Positions 40,408 to 51,402 are shown, numbered from the stretch's first letter. The stretch is DNA of 64,000 bases from Tsukamurella conjunctivitidis (GCF_007858475.1 NZ_VIGX01000001.1:372001-436000); one strand, 5' to 3'. Numbers and translations are program-made. The notes: generated by a model not told the origin, from the sequence alone.

Positions 40408-41802
40408 ATGGGTTCGACCTCCCTGGCCTCCCGCGTCCCCCTGCGCCTGTCCCTGGTCGCGGTCGTCGTCGGCCTCGTCTTCCTGGGCCTGCTGGCCTCC
40501 GGGACCGCGCTGACCGCGGCGATGAAGGACCAGCTCCTCTCGCGCGAGGACCAGGCGCTGCGCCAGGCGGCCGAGACGTGGGCCCGGCCCAAGCCGCCGA
40601 TCCTGCCGGAGCCCTCCCGCGGAGGCCGTCCGCCCACTCGCTTCTACCAGGCCGTCTTCCTCCCCGACGGGCGACAGCTGCAGATCAGCAATCCCGATTT
40701 CACGCAGCGGCCCGACCTCTCGGGTCTCGGCGACCTGGACGGCGACGCCGTCACGGTGCATTCCGCCGGCGGCGGGGGACCGGAGTGGCGCGTGGTGCAG
40801 TCCTCGTCGGAGTACGGCGTCGCCTTCGTCGCGGTCACGCTCACGGACGTCGACTCGACGCTCCGGGCCATGGTCGCGCTGGAGCTGCTCATCGGCGGCG
40901 GCGTGCTCGTCATCGCCGGCGGCCTCGGCTACCTCGTGGTGCGCCGGTCGCTCCGTCCGCTCGAGGAGGTGGAGGCCACCGCCGAGGCGATCGCCGCGGG
41001 GGACCTCACGCGCCGGGTGCCCGAGGCACCCGCCCACACCGAGGTCGGCCGGCTGTCGACGTCGATCAACACGATGCTGCACCAGGTGCAGGACTCCTTC
41101 GACCGCGTCGCGTCCTCGGAGGAGCAGGCCCGCGCCGGCGAGGAGCGGATGCGACGCTTCGTGGGCGACGCCTCGCACGAGCTGCGCACCCCGCTGACCT
41201 CGATCCGCGGCTTCGCCGAGCTGTACCGGCAGGGCGCCACCGATGACACCGGCTTCGTCATGTCCCGGATCGAGTCCGAGGCGGAGCGGATGGGGCTGCT
41301 CGTGGAGGACCTGCTGCTGCTCGCGCGGCTCGATGCGCGCCGGCCGCTCGCGGCGGACACCGTCGACCTGGTCGCGGTGGCCGACGACGTGGTGCACGCC
41401 GCGCAGGCCCGCGAGCCGGGCCGGGACATCGCGCTGGAGGCGGAGACCGGCACCGTCGCGCTGACCGGCGACCGGGACCGCCTGCATCAGGTGGTCACCA
41501 ACCTGGTCTCGAACGCCCTGCGCCACACCCCCGACGAGGCGACGGTGCGTGTGCGGCTCAGCGAGGAACCGGGCGCGGTGGTGCTCGCCGTCGCCGACAC
41601 CGGGCCGGGCATGGAGCCCGACGAGGCGGCGCGGGTCTTCGAGCGCTTCTATCGCACCGACACCTCGCGCAGCCGCGGCAGCGGCGGCGCCGGGCTCGGG
41701 CTGTCGATCGTGCACAGCATCGTCGAGCGGCACGGCGGCACCGTCACCGTCGATACGGCGCCGGGCGCGGGCGCGACCTTCACGGTGCGCCTGCCCGGGT
41801 AG
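40408..41802 (+). CDS. phoR: Sensor histidine kinase PhoR
   Basis: 464 residues. Membrane helix 1 is about residues 12-35, followed by an extracytoplasmic sensor (about 36-150), helix 2 (LLIGGGVLVIAGGLGYLVV, near 155-175) and HAMP. The HisKA domain has DASHELRTPLTSIRG (His257). The HATPase has NLVSNALRHTP (N box), ADTGPGM (G1) and GSGGAGLGLSIV (G2). In mycobacteria PhoPR senses acid/redox-type cues and controls lipid synthesis; the signal here is unknown. The ATG is 6 nt after phoP. Confidence 0.92.
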   Translation: MGSTSLASRVPLRLSLVAVVVGLVFLGLLASGTALTAAMKDQLLSREDQALRQAAETWARPKPPILPEPSRGGRPPTRFYQAVFLPDGRQLQISNPDFTQRPDLSGLGDLDGDAVTVHSAGGGGPEWRVVQSSSEYGVAFVAVTLTDVDSTLRAMVALELLIGGGVLVIAGGLGYLVVRRSLRPLEEVEATAEAIAAGDLTRRVPEAPAHTEVGRLSTSINTMLHQVQDSFDRVASSEEQARAGEERMRRFVGDASHELRTPLTSIRGFAELYRQGATDDTGFVMSRIESEAERMGLLVEDLLLLARLDARRPLAADTVDLVAVADDVVHAAQAREPGRDIALEAETGTVALTGDRDRLHQVVTNLVSNALRHTPDEATVRVRLSEEPGAVVLAVADTGPGMEPDEAARVFERFYRTDTSRSRGSGGAGLGLSIVHSIVERHGGTVTVDTAPGAGATFTVRLPG

Positions 41803-41803
41803 C

Positions 41804-42205
41804 TCACTCCGCCGCGAGCGCCTCCACGATCCTGGTCTGCGCGTCGTCGAGCGACTCGGGCGAGGGATTGGGGTCGGCCTGGCCGAAGTCGAAGTCGGTG
41901 AGCGCGTAGGCCGGGAAGACGTGCACGTGCAGGTGCGGCACCTCGAGGCCCGCGATCACCACGCCGGCGCGCGGCGCGTCGAAGGCGCGCTTGACGGCGC
42001 GGCCCAGCTTCCGCGAGACGGTGCTGATGTGATTCCAGAGCTCGTCGTCGACCGACTCCCAATGGTCGACCTCCTCGCGCGGCACCACCAGCACGTGGCC
42101 CTGTGTGAGCGGGGCGATGGTCAGGAACGCCACCACCGAATCGTCCTGGTACACGAACCGGCCCGGGAGCTCGCCGGCGATGATCTTCGAGAAGACGGAT
42201 GCCAT
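41804..42205 (-). CDS. HIT family hydrolase
   Basis: 133 residues. The histidine triad is [12 protein letters not shown] near residue 95. N-terminal [38 protein letters not shown] is standard for HIT nucleotide hydrolases (Hint-like). Position next to phoR matches Rv0759c, which supports the synteny argument. TAGCCT (minus, 42212-42217) ends 6 nt before its ATG. Confidence 0.92.
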   Translation of the reverse strand: MASVFSKIIAGELPGRFVYQDDSVVAFLTIAPLTQGHVLVVPREEVDHWESVDDELWNHISTVSRKLGRAVKRAFDAPRAGVVIAGLEVPHLHVHVFPAYALTDFDFGQADPNPSPESLDDAQTRIVEALAAE

Positions 42206-42211
42206 GCGGCC

Positions 42212-42217
42212 AGGCTA
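42212..42217 (-). promoter_or_regulatory. -10 of HIT gene
   Basis: Minus-strand TAGCCT ends 6 nt before the HIT ATG and overlaps the stop codon of the upstream ArsR-like gene. Confidence 0.55.
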
Positions 42218-42679
42218 TCGGAGCAGTCCACCGATGTCCGCGGACGCCAGCATCGCCACCAGGATCGGCACCACCCGCTGCGGCGCCACCGCGTACTGGC
42301 CGCGCGCGCCCTTGTCGACCACGCCGGCTCCGGTGAGGGTCCCCAGGTGGTGGTACAGCTGCCCCTTGGACCCGCCGTCGGCGCGTTCCATCAGCTCCGC
42401 GGCCGTGCGGGGGCCGAGCAGCAGGTCCTGCACGAGGGCGAGTCGCGCGGGATGGCCGAGCGCCGCGAGGACCGTCGCGAGCCGCTCGGGCGGCATCGCG
42501 GCCACCGCCCCGGCGGAGTAGTCGATGCGCCAGCCCACGTCGCCGTCGAGGCTCACCGTTCCGGTGTATCCGACGGTGCCGCCGGCCGTCGGCGGCTGCT
42601 CCGCCGGTGCGGTTCCCACCGCCGCCTCCAGTGCGGCGACCCGTGTTTCGAGGTCGGCGAGGCGGTCGTCGTCGGTCAT
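42215..42679 (-). CDS. ArsR-like winged-helix regulator with N-terminal coiled coil
   Basis: 154 residues. A short heptad region (DDRLADLETRVAALEAAVG) is followed by a winged HTH: LATVLAALGHPARLALVQDLLLGPRTAAELMERADGGSKGQLYHHLGTLTGAGVV (segments, residues about 63-120). The dimer and DNA-recognition helices look like ArsR/SmtB. No clear Cys/His metal-binding cluster is present, so it may sense an organic ligand or redox state. It lies 9 nt from the serine hydrolase gene's stop, with the HIT gene downstream. Confidence 0.75.
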   Translation of the reverse strand: MTDDDRLADLETRVAALEAAVGTAPAEQPPTAGGTVGYTGTVSLDGDVGWRIDYSAGAVAAMPPERLATVLAALGHPARLALVQDLLLGPRTAAELMERADGGSKGQLYHHLGTLTGAGVVDKGARGQYAVAPQRVVPILVAMLASADIGGLLR

Positions 42680-42688
42680 GGCGGGAGT

Positions 42689-43690
42689 CTACGAGCGCAG
42701 CGCGCACGCCACGCGCCCGCGGGTGTCGGCGTCGGTCATGGCCCGCAGCAGGAGCTCCTGGTGCGGCATGCCGGCCTCGGTGTCCTTGCGGGCGTCCGCC
42801 GGGGAGATCCGGCGCACCATGAGCACCCCGACGGTGACGGAACCGTCGGGCCTGCGTCCCTCGAAGGCCTCGGTGAGCACGGCCGGCAGTGAGCCGCCCT
42901 TGAAGCCGAGCGCCGCGAGGCCCGCCGGGGCGCCGCCCTGGAACTCGAGGAAGCCGCGGGCGAGGTCCGCGCCCGGGCCGGAGCGGCCGGTGGCGATATC
43001 GCCGATGAGCCGCGCGAACGACGAGGCCGGCGCCGCGTAGGTCTGGTCCGCGGCACGCTGTACCTGCTCCGGTGTGCCCGCCCCGCTGGCGACGAGCCCG
43101 TCGTAGAGGCCCTTGAGCGACGGGGCGGGGCCGGGCATCCCGTACCGCGTCATCACGTCCTGCAGCGCCTCGTCGCCGAGGCGGGCGCGGATCGCGTCGG
43201 GTGCGGCGCTGTCGGAGAAGCGGATCATCACATCGGCGAGCTGGTGCAGAGAGACGGTGCCGGACGGGTCGTTCGGGACGCCGTTCGTCGCGGGTATCCC
43301 CAGGTACTCCAGGGCCTTGATGTGGGCACCGCCGTCGAGCGGGGTGCCCCGGTAGGCGACGTACCACTTCTGCCAGTCGGCGACGGGGATCCGCTCGTTG
43401 AGGTCGATGCGCCCGGCGCCGGCCCGGCCGGTGAGCGCGGCGAGGTGGATCAGCTTGAGCATCGAGGCGGTGGGCATCGCCGCGTCCGGACGGTGCCGGA
43501 CGGTGCCGCCGCGGCCGTCGTCGACCACGAGTGCGACGTCGCCGCGGTGCTGCGCGAGGTACCCGGTCCAGCCCGCCGCGGTGCCGGTATCGACCGCGGG
43601 CGCGGGCGCGCACGGAGCGGCGGTCGTGGACGGGGCCGGCCCCGTGGCCACGAGTACGGCGGTGACGGCGGTGATCAGGGTGCGGCGCAT
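42689..43690 (-). CDS. Secreted class-A-beta-lactamase-like serine hydrolase
   Basis: 333 residues with a signal peptide (about 1-25). The serine motif SMLK (Ser76/Lys79 in [14 protein letters not shown]) lies at the expected place. SDS occurs in [13 protein letters not shown] where SDN stands in class A enzymes, and KGG in [11 protein letters not shown] replaces KTG. Overall fold is that of class A beta-lactamases and related penicillin-interacting hydrolases; actual beta-lactam hydrolysis is uncertain. The ATG follows GAGGAG. A 22-bp palindrome lies at its promoter. Confidence 0.8.
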   Translation of the reverse strand: MRRTLITAVTAVLVATGPAPSTTAAPCAPAPAVDTGTAAGWTGYLAQHRGDVALVVDDGRGGTVRHRPDAAMPTASMLKLIHLAALTGRAGAGRIDLNERIPVADWQKWYVAYRGTPLDGGAHIKALEYLGIPATNGVPNDPSGTVSLHQLADVMIRFSDSAAPDAIRARLGDEALQDVMTRYGMPGPAPSLKGLYDGLVASGAGTPEQVQRAADQTYAAPASSFARLIGDIATGRSGPGADLARGFLEFQGGAPAGLAALGFKGGSLPAVLTEAFEGRRPDGSVTVGVLMVRRISPADARKDTEAGMPHQELLLRAMTDADTRGRVACALRS

Positions 43691-43712
43691 CGCGTTCTCC
43701 TCGGTACGATGA

Positions 43713-43734
43713 ATCGTAATTCCGGAATTACGAT
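43713..43734. promoter_or_regulatory. 22-bp perfect palindrome, likely operator
   Basis: Each half reads ATCGTAATTCC toward the centre. The palindrome is AT-rich against a GC-rich background. The minus-strand TACGAT inside it is a plausible -10 for the serine hydrolase gene, so a bound repressor would block that promoter. The plus-strand copy of TACGAT could serve the purD direction. Confidence 0.65.
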
Positions 43735-43770
43735 ACCGATGCTGACGTCGGATGTACAGGGCCGCCCCGG

Positions 43771-43776
43771 TAAGGT
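43771..43776 (+). promoter_or_regulatory. -10 of purD
   Basis: TAAGGT ends 7 nt before the purD GTG at 43784; leaderless start predicted. Confidence 0.6.
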
Positions 43777-43783
43777 CGGCGAC

Positions 43784-45022
<1,239 letters not shown>

Positions 45023-45101
45023 CGCGGTTCGCCCACGTCGGCCGAACTGGACGCCGACGATTTGGTCGAAACCCTCAGGCCGAGCGGGACGTGCTGGCAG
45101 C

Positions 45102-45713
45102 ATGTCTCAGATGACAGCCGCGACCACGCCCAAGGGTGAGCGCCGGCGCGCGGCCCTCGTGGCGGCGGCCGGAGAGCTCCTCGTCGAGGGCGGCTTCGAA
45201 TCGGTCCGGCACCGCGCCGTCGCGCACCGCGCGCACATCCCCCTGGCCGCGACCACCTACTATTTCGAGTCGCTCGGCGATCTGCTCTCCCACGCCGTCG
45301 CCTACGCGGGCGAGCTGGACGTCGCCGCCGTCCGCGCCCGCGCGGAGGCGGTGAGCCGGCGCAAGCGCGGTGATTCCGCCCTCGCGAAGCTCCTCTCCTC
45401 GGTCTTCTTCGCCTGTGACACCGCCGCCGAGCGCGGCGCTCTCGTCTCGCGCTACGAGCGGATGGTGCTGTGCGCCCGCGATCCCGAGCTCACGCGGCTG
45501 CAGGCGCAGCTGCGGAACGTCTTCGCGGACCTGCACGTGGAGGTGCTCACCCGATCGGGGCGCCGGGTGTCGGGGCCGTGCGTCGAGCGGCTGATGGCCA
45601 TCGAGGACGGTGCCGCGCTCGCCGCGTTCACCGACCACGGTTCCGACGTGCCCCGCGCGGTCCGCGACGCGCTCGCCACGGTGATCGACGATCTGGCGCC
45701 CGCCCTGGAGTGA
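45102..45713 (+). CDS. TetR family regulator
   Basis: 203 residues. The N-terminal HTH is RRRAALVAAAGELLVEGGFESVRHRAVAHRAHIPLAATTYYFESLGDLL (read in segments, residues about 14-62). The C-terminal ligand domain is divergent. It lies between purD and purB, as the TetR gene Rv0775 does in M. tuberculosis. A second in-frame ATG at 45111 could also be the start. Target unknown; the 22-bp palindrome at 43713 is one candidate within the window. Confidence 0.83.
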   Translation: MSQMTAATTPKGERRRAALVAAAGELLVEGGFESVRHRAVAHRAHIPLAATTYYFESLGDLLSHAVAYAGELDVAAVRARAEAVSRRKRGDSALAKLLSSVFFACDTAAERGALVSRYERMVLCARDPELTRLQAQLRNVFADLHVEVLTRSGRRVSGPCVERLMAIEDGAALAAFTDHGSDVPRAVRDALATVIDDLAPALE

Positions 45714-45768
45714 TGGGCCCCGCGCCCGGGACGGACGAGAGGGAACGGGTCCGTGAGAGAATCGGGGC

Positions 45769-47196
45769 GTGAGCACCTCCCGCATCCCCGACGTCCTCGC
45801 CAACCGGTACGCCAGCCCCCGCATGCGCGAGCTGTGGTCGCCGGAGCACAAGATCGTGCTGGAGCGTCAGCTCTGGATCGCGGTGCTCAAGGCGCAGCGC
45901 GACCTCGGGATCGACGTGCCCGACGGAGCCGTCGAGGCCTACGAGAAGGTCGTCGACCAGGTGGATCTGGCGTCCATCGCCGAGCGCGAGCGGATCACGC
46001 GGCACGACGTGAAGGCACGGATCGAGGAGTTCAGCGACCTCGCGGGCTTCGAGCAGATCCACAAGGGCATGACCTCGCGCGACCTGACGGAGAACGTCGA
46101 GCAGCTGCAGGTCCTGCGCTCGCTGGAGTACGTCCGCGATCACGCCGTCGCGGTGGCGGCCCGGCTCGCCGAGCGGGCGGCGCAGTACTCCTCCGTCGTC
46201 ATGGCCGGCCGCTCGCACAACGTCGCGGCGCAGGCCACCACCCTCGGCAAGCGCTTCGCGAGCGCCGCGAACGAACTGCTCGTGGCGATCGCCCGCATCG
46301 AGGACCTGATCGGCCGCTACCCGCTGCGCGGCATCAAGGGCCCGATGGGCACGTCGCAGGACATGCTCGACCTGCTGGGCGGCGACGCCGCCAAGCTCGC
46401 TTCGCTGGAGGAGCGGGTGGCGGAGCACCTCGGATTCTCGCAGTCCTTCGTCTCGGTGGGGCAGGTATACCCCCGATCGCTCGATCACGACGTGGTGAGC
46501 GCGCTGGTGCAGGTGGCTGCGGGACCGTCGTCGATGGCCACGACGATCCGGCTGATGGCCGGGCACGAGCTGGTCACCGAGGGCTTCCAGCCGGGCCAGG
46601 TGGGCAGCTCCGCGATGCCGCACAAGATGAACACCCGCTCCTGCGAGCGCGTCAACGGCCTCACCGTGATCCTGCGCGGATACGGCTCGATGGCGGCCGA
46701 GATGGCGGGTTCGCAGTGGAACGAGGGCGACGTCTTCTGTTCCGTGATCCGCCGCGTGGCCCTTCCGGATTCGTTCTTCGCGATCGACGGACTCTTCGAG
46801 ACCTTCCTGACCGTTCTCGACGAGTTCGGCGCCTACCCCGCGGTGATCGAGAACGAGCTGAACCGCTACCTGCCCTTCCTCGCCACCACCCGCGTGCTCA
46901 TGGCCGCGGTGCGCGCCGGTGTCGGCCGCGAGGTCGCGCACGAGGCGATCAAGGAGCACGCCGTCGCCGTGGCCCTCGCGATGCGTGAGGAGGGCCGCGA
47001 GCCCGATCTGCTCGACCGCCTCGCGGGCGACTCCCGCCTCGGCCTCACCCGCGCCCAGCTCGACGAGGCGCTGGCCGACCGCGCCGCCTTCACCGGCGCC
47101 GCCGAGGCGCAGGTCGCCCAGGTCGTCGCCGACGTCGAGGCGCTGACCGCGAAGTACCCCACCGCCGCCTCCTACACTCCCGCCCCCATCCTCTGA
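45769..47196 (+). CDS. purB: Adenylosuccinate lyase
   Basis: 475-residue enzyme catalysing two steps of purine synthesis (SAICAR to AICAR, adenylosuccinate to AMP). The fumarase/lyase signature is VGSSAMPHKMNTRSCERV near residue 280. HKGMTSRDLTENVEQLQ and AGRSHNVAAQATTLGKRFA provide catalytic residues. GTG start with GAGAAT 6 nt upstream (weak -10). It is followed by a palindromic repeat, not directly by purC. Confidence 0.95.
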   Translation: MSTSRIPDVLANRYASPRMRELWSPEHKIVLERQLWIAVLKAQRDLGIDVPDGAVEAYEKVVDQVDLASIAERERITRHDVKARIEEFSDLAGFEQIHKGMTSRDLTENVEQLQVLRSLEYVRDHAVAVAARLAERAAQYSSVVMAGRSHNVAAQATTLGKRFASAANELLVAIARIEDLIGRYPLRGIKGPMGTSQDMLDLLGGDAAKLASLEERVAEHLGFSQSFVSVGQVYPRSLDHDVVSALVQVAAGPSSMATTIRLMAGHELVTEGFQPGQVGSSAMPHKMNTRSCERVNGLTVILRGYGSMAAEMAGSQWNEGDVFCSVIRRVALPDSFFAIDGLFETFLTVLDEFGAYPAVIENELNRYLPFLATTRVLMAAVRAGVGREVAHEAIKEHAVAVALAMREEGREPDLLDRLAGDSRLGLTRAQLDEALADRAAFTGAAEAQVAQVVADVEALTAKYPTAASYTPAPIL

Positions 47197-47202
47197 CCCA
47201 CC

Positions 47203-47263
47203 GGTTCCCTGCGGTTCCGGCGGCCGCGACCTGCGATTCGCCCGCCGAAACCGCTAGAAACCG
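47203..47263. repeat. Palindromic repeat, copy 1 (degenerate)
   Basis: About 61 bp with 22-bp outer arms that match at 18 positions. The core (GGCGGCCGCGACCTGCGATT and its flanks) is nearly identical to copy 2 at 48226-48285. It overlaps the stop codon of the minus-strand nuclease-like gene. Both purB and that gene converge here, so it may terminate both. Confidence 0.75.
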
Positions 47264-48198
47264 AGTGATTCCGGTGGCGCCGGGTCCTCCGGCTTGGTCA
47301 TGGCGCCTGCTGGGAGCTCGAGGCGGGGCTCCGTCGGCGTCGGGCCGCTCCAGCCGCGCCGCCGCAGCTCGGATTCGATCCTCGCGATGAACGCCGCACG
47401 GTCGCGGGTCAACGTCGTGGACGTGACCCTGATGATCACCCACTTATGGTCGGTGATCGCGTTCCAGCGCCGAATGTCCTTTCGCTGCTGGGCGATTGAG
47501 CGGTGATATCCGCCGTCGTACTCGATCGCGATCCGGTGCTCCTGGTCTCCGAGGTCCACGTGGTACTGGGTACCGGGGACCGGTGACTGGGGTGTGAAGA
47601 ACGTCAGCCCCGAGCGATGGACGGTGAGACGGGTGTACGTCTCCCAATGCGAGTCGGTGCCGGTGCTCGATTCGGCGAGCACGGCCCGCACCCGACGTGC
47701 GCCGTAGAACCGCGGATGTGCGTCGAGGTACGCCTGGACGGCCCCTTTCGTGGTCACCGACCTGCCGTACCGATCGACGCGAAGGCACTGGTCGAAGCCT
47801 GCGATGCCCTCGTCATCGGTGGTGTGACGGGCGATGTCCGCCGCCGTGAGGGCGCCGCACGTGGCCCGCCGGCGCAGGACGATCTCCATGTCCTCGTCGA
47901 GCATCTGACCCACCCGGATGATCACCCCCTTCCGCGTCCGTTGCTGCGGTAGCCAGATCTCCGGAGGATGCCCTTCGGTGTAGAGGGCGCCGTGGAGGGC
48001 CGCGGCGGTCCACCCGGTGAACACCGCATCGGGGTACGCGATGGCCAGCGCGTCGCGCACGTCGCGGGCGGTCGGGGCGGTTGCGCCATGGCATCGGACG
48101 CCCTGAATGACGGATGTCGAGTCGAGTCGCATCGCGTGCGGGGTCTCCGTCCGTAGGAGGTCGCGCGTTCGGCGGATCATATGAATTGGACGCACCAC
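47254..48198 (-). CDS. DUF559-like nuclease-fold protein
   Basis: 314 residues. The C-terminal third (about 190-285) looks like the DUF559/Vsr-type endonuclease fold: SHWETYTRLTVHRSGLTFFT, YHVDLGDQEHRIAIEYDGGYH, then KDIRRWNAITDHKWVIIRVT. The acidic set Glu, Asp and Glu plus Tyr-Asp could form a metal site. The N-terminal half (VRDALAIAYPDAVFTGWTAAALHGALY) resembles the AbiEi-like winged-helix/antitoxin-type lead seen with such proteins. The function is unknown. It is flanked by palindromic repeats and breaks the purB-purC order. In-frame ATG 48180 is an alternative start. Confidence 0.65.
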   Translation of the reverse strand: MVRPIHMIRRTRDLLRTETPHAMRLDSTSVIQGVRCHGATAPTARDVRDALAIAYPDAVFTGWTAAALHGALYTEGHPPEIWLPQQRTRKGVIIRVGQMLDEDMEIVLRRRATCGALTAADIARHTTDDEGIAGFDQCLRVDRYGRSVTTKGAVQAYLDAHPRFYGARRVRAVLAESSTGTDSHWETYTRLTVHRSGLTFFTPQSPVPGTQYHVDLGDQEHRIAIEYDGGYHRSIAQQRKDIRRWNAITDHKWVIIRVTSTTLTRDRAAFIARIESELRRRGWSGPTPTEPRLELPAGAMTKPEDPAPPESLGF

Positions 48199-48225
48199 CC
48201 CGCACGCACGGTTCCCGCTCCCTGC

Positions 48226-48285
48226 ATTCCCTGCGGTTTCGGCGGCCGCGACCTGCGATTCGCCCGCCGAAACCGCAGGGAACCG
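48226..48285. repeat. Palindromic repeat, copy 2 (perfect 19-bp arms)
   Basis: TTCCCTGCGGTTTCGGCGG at 48227-48245 pairs perfectly with 48264-48282 around an 18-nt loop that is identical to copy 1. It lies just upstream of the purC promoter and ends 9 nt before the -10. Confidence 0.8.
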
Positions 48286-48293
48286 TCAGGCGA

Positions 48294-48299
48294 TAGGGT
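48294..48299 (+). promoter_or_regulatory. -10 of purC
   Basis: TAGGGT ends 6 nt before the GTG at 48306; leaderless start predicted. Confidence 0.6.
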
Positions 48300-48305
48300 G
48301 GCGGT

Positions 48306-49196
48306 GTGCGTCCTGAACTGAGCGAATACACGCCGATCTACTCGGGCAAGGTCCGCGAGCTGTACGAGATCGACGACGAGCACCTGCTGCTGGTCGCGAG
48401 CGACCGGATCAGCGCCTACGACTACATCCTGGACACGCCGATCCCGGACAAGGGGCGTGTGCTCACCGCGATGTCGGTCTTCTTCTTCGACGCGCTCGGC
48501 GTTCCGAACCACCTGGCCGGGCCCGCCGACGACCCGCGCATCCCCGAGTCGGTGCTCGGGCGCGCGCTCGTCACGCGCCGGCTGGAGATGGTGCCGGTGG
48601 AGTGCGTCGCCCGCGGTTACCTCACCGGCTCCGGCCTCAAGGAGTACCGCGCGGGCGGCGAGGTGTGCGGCGTCCCCCTGCCGGACGGACTGGTCGACGG
48701 CAGCCGCATCGACCCGCCGATCTTCACCCCCGCCACCAAGGCCGCCGTCGGCGACCACGACGAGAACGTCTCCTTCGAGCGGGTCGCCGAGGACGTCGGG
48801 ATCGAGTTGGCAACGCGCCTGCGCGACCTCACGCTCGACGTCTACACCCGTGGCGCCGACATCGCGCGCGAGCGGGGGATCATCCTCGCGGACACCAAGT
48901 TCGAGTTCGGGCACAGTTCCGACGGTGACCTCCTCCTCGCCGACGAGGTGCTCACGCCCGATTCCTCCCGGTACTGGGACGGTGCGCTGTACGAGCCGGG
49001 TAAGACGCTTCCCAGCTTCGACAAGCAGATCGTCCGCGACTGGCTCACGAAGGAATCCGGCTGGTCGACCTCGTCCGACACCCCGCCGCCGGCCCTGCCC
49101 GCCGAGGTCGTGGAGCGCACCCGGGCCAGATACATCGAGGCGTACGAACGCATCTCGGGCCTGCGCTTCGCCGACTGGCCGGGCGGAGCGGCATGA
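48306..49196 (+). CDS. purC: SAICAR synthase
   Basis: 296 residues; joins CAIR and aspartate in purine synthesis. Motifs: [28 protein letters not shown] (ATP-binding), [34 protein letters not shown] and [12 protein letters not shown]. The GTG fits a leaderless start. The stop overlaps ptrB by 4 bp (ATGA), so the two are coupled as in M. tuberculosis. Confidence 0.95.
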   Translation: MRPELSEYTPIYSGKVRELYEIDDEHLLLVASDRISAYDYILDTPIPDKGRVLTAMSVFFFDALGVPNHLAGPADDPRIPESVLGRALVTRRLEMVPVECVARGYLTGSGLKEYRAGGEVCGVPLPDGLVDGSRIDPPIFTPATKAAVGDHDENVSFERVAEDVGIELATRLRDLTLDVYTRGADIARERGIILADTKFEFGHSSDGDLLLADEVLTPDSSRYWDGALYEPGKTLPSFDKQIVRDWLTKESGWSTSSDTPPPALPAEVVERTRARYIEAYERISGLRFADWPGGAA

Positions 49197-51283
49197 GCGC
49201 CCCGGCCCAGCCCGTCGCGCAGAAGGTCCCGTCCTCACGCACCTTCCACGGCGACACCGTGATCGACGACTACGCCTGGCTCGCCGATACCAAGAACGAC
49301 GAGGTGCTCGACTACCTGCGCGCCCACAACGCCTTCACCGAGGCCGCCACGGCGGGCCACGAGCCCCTGCGGGCGGCGATCTTCGGGGAGATCAAGGCGC
49401 ACACGCAGGAGACCGACATGTCGGTGCCGCAGCGTCGCGCGGATCACTGGTACTACGCGCGCACCGTCGAGGGCAAGCAGTACGGGATCCACTGCCGGGC
49501 ACCGATCTCGGGTCCCGACGACTGGACTCCACCGGTCCTGTCCGACGAGCCGCTCCCCGGCGAGCAGGTGCTGCTCGACCTCAACGTGGAGGCCGAGGGG
49601 CACGAATACATCGCCGTCGGCGCCGCCTCGGTCTCGCCCGACGGCACGCTGCTCGCCTTCTCCCTCGACACCGCCGGCGACGAGCGGTTCACGCTGCGCA
49701 TCAAGAACATCGACACGGGCGAGCTGCTGCCCGATGAGGTCGGCGACGTCTTCTACGGCGCCACCTGGGCCCTCGACGGGCGGCACCTGTTCTACACCAC
49801 CGTCGACGAGGCCTGGCGCGCCGACAGCATCTGGCGGCACGAGATCGGCTCCGCCGCGGACGATGTGAAGGTCTTCCACGAGGCGGACCAGCGCTTCGGC
49901 GTGGGCGTCGGCCTCACCCGCAGCGAGAAATACCTGATGATCGCCGCCTCGTCGACGCTGAGCTCCGAGACCTGGGTCCTCGATGCGGCCGATCCCACGG
50001 GCGAGTTCCGTCTACTGCGGCGGCGTGAGGAGGACGTCGAGTACTCGGTCGAGCACGCGGTGCTCGACGGCGAGGACCGGTTCCTGTTCCTGCACAACCG
50101 CACCGGTATCAACTTCGAGCTGGCGTCGGCCCCCGTCGACGCGCCGGAGGCGTGGACGGTCCTCGTCCCGCACCGCGACGACGTGCGCCTGGAGTACGTG
50201 GACGCCTACGCCCGACGTCTCGCCCTCGGGTACCGACGGGGCGGCCTGCCGCGGCTCGCGCTCGCCGCGGCCACGGCCGCACCGGAGTTCACCGAGTGGG
50301 ACCCGGGCGAGGAGCTCGTGAACCTCGGTCCGGCAGCGAATCCCGAGTGGGACGCCCCGCGCCTGCGCCTGGCCTACGAGTCCTTCGTGACCCCTGGCAC
50401 CGTCCTCGAGCTCGACCCGGAGACGGGCGAGCAGACGGTGCTCAAGCGCGCCAACGTCCCCGGCTACGACGCCGCGCTCTACACCGCGGAGCGGCTGTGG
50501 GTGACCGCCCGCGACGGCGCGGAGGTGCCCGTCTCGGTGGTGCGCCGCAAGGATGTTCCGGATGGTCCGGCGCCGACCCTGCTGTACGGCTACGGCTCCT
50601 ACGAGGCCACGCTCGACCCGTGGTTCTCGGTCGCGCGGCTCTCGCTCATGGACCGCGGCGTGGCCTTCGTGGTGGCGCACGTGCGCGGCGGCGGCGAGAT
50701 GGGGCGCGCCTGGTACGACCACGGCAAGCAGCTGGAGAAGCGGAATACCTTCACCGACTTCGTGGACGTCGCACAGAACCTCGTGGACACCGGCCGGTCG
50801 GTGCCGCAGCGGCTGGTGGCGATGGGCGGCAGCGCGGGCGGCCTCCTCGTCGGCGCCGTGGCGAACCTGGCACCGGAACTGTTCTCCGGCATCGTCGCCG
50901 ACGTTCCGTTCGTGGACCCGCTCACGTCGATCCTCGACCCGAGCCTGCCGCTCACGGTGGGGGAGTGGGACGAGTGGGGCAACCCGCTCGAGAGCGCCGA
51001 GGTGTACCGGTACATGCGGGACTACTCGCCGTACGAGAACGTCGCCGCGAAGCCCTATCCTGCGATCCTCGCGACGACCTCCCTCAACGACACCCGGGTG
51101 CTGCCCACCGAGCCCGCGAAGTGGGTGGCCAAGCTCCTCGACCACACCACCTCGGGGGAGCAGATCCTGCTCAAGACCGAGATGGTCGCCGGCCACGCGG
51201 GGGTCAGCGGGCGCTACGCGAAATGGCGGGAGACGGCGTTCGAGTACGCCTGGGTCCTCGACAGGCTCGGCGTCGCGCAGTAG
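49193..51283 (+). CDS. ptrB: Oligopeptidase B (S9A family)
   Basis: 696-residue serine peptidase. The N-terminal part (about 1-75 and the terminal third) forms the hydrolase domain and the middle a beta-propeller. Nucleophile Ser547 is in [30 protein letters not shown] supplies Asp and [14 protein letters not shown] the His. YGYGSYEA is typical. Oligopeptidase B cleaves after basic residues in short peptides. Cytosolic. A bidirectional terminator follows. Confidence 0.9.
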   Translation: MSAPAQPVAQKVPSSRTFHGDTVIDDYAWLADTKNDEVLDYLRAHNAFTEAATAGHEPLRAAIFGEIKAHTQETDMSVPQRRADHWYYARTVEGKQYGIHCRAPISGPDDWTPPVLSDEPLPGEQVLLDLNVEAEGHEYIAVGAASVSPDGTLLAFSLDTAGDERFTLRIKNIDTGELLPDEVGDVFYGATWALDGRHLFYTTVDEAWRADSIWRHEIGSAADDVKVFHEADQRFGVGVGLTRSEKYLMIAASSTLSSETWVLDAADPTGEFRLLRRREEDVEYSVEHAVLDGEDRFLFLHNRTGINFELASAPVDAPEAWTVLVPHRDDVRLEYVDAYARRLALGYRRGGLPRLALAAATAAPEFTEWDPGEELVNLGPAANPEWDAPRLRLAYESFVTPGTVLELDPETGEQTVLKRANVPGYDAALYTAERLWVTARDGAEVPVSVVRRKDVPDGPAPTLLYGYGSYEATLDPWFSVARLSLMDRGVAFVVAHVRGGGEMGRAWYDHGKQLEKRNTFTDFVDVAQNLVDTGRSVPQRLVAMGGSAGGLLVGAVANLAPELFSGIVADVPFVDPLTSILDPSLPLTVGEWDEWGNPLESAEVYRYMRDYSPYENVAAKPYPAILATTSLNDTRVLPTEPAKWVAKLLDHTTSGEQILLKTEMVAGHAGVSGRYAKWRETAFEYAWVLDRLGVAQ

Positions 51284-51351
51284 CTCCGGCCACCCACCGG
51301 GAAGGTCGGGCCACGGCACCGTCGCCGGCTAGCGCCCGACCCCGGATGCAC

Positions 51352-51385
51352 GAAGTGCCCGGCCCCCAGGGGGACCGGGCACTTC
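51352..51385. terminator. Bidirectional terminator between ptrB and MFS gene
   Basis: GAAGTGCCCGG and its complement CCGGGCACTTC (11 bp) enclose a further GC-rich stem. Genes converge here. Confidence 0.8.
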
Positions 51386-51402
51386 CTGTCAGACGGTGAT
51401 GA

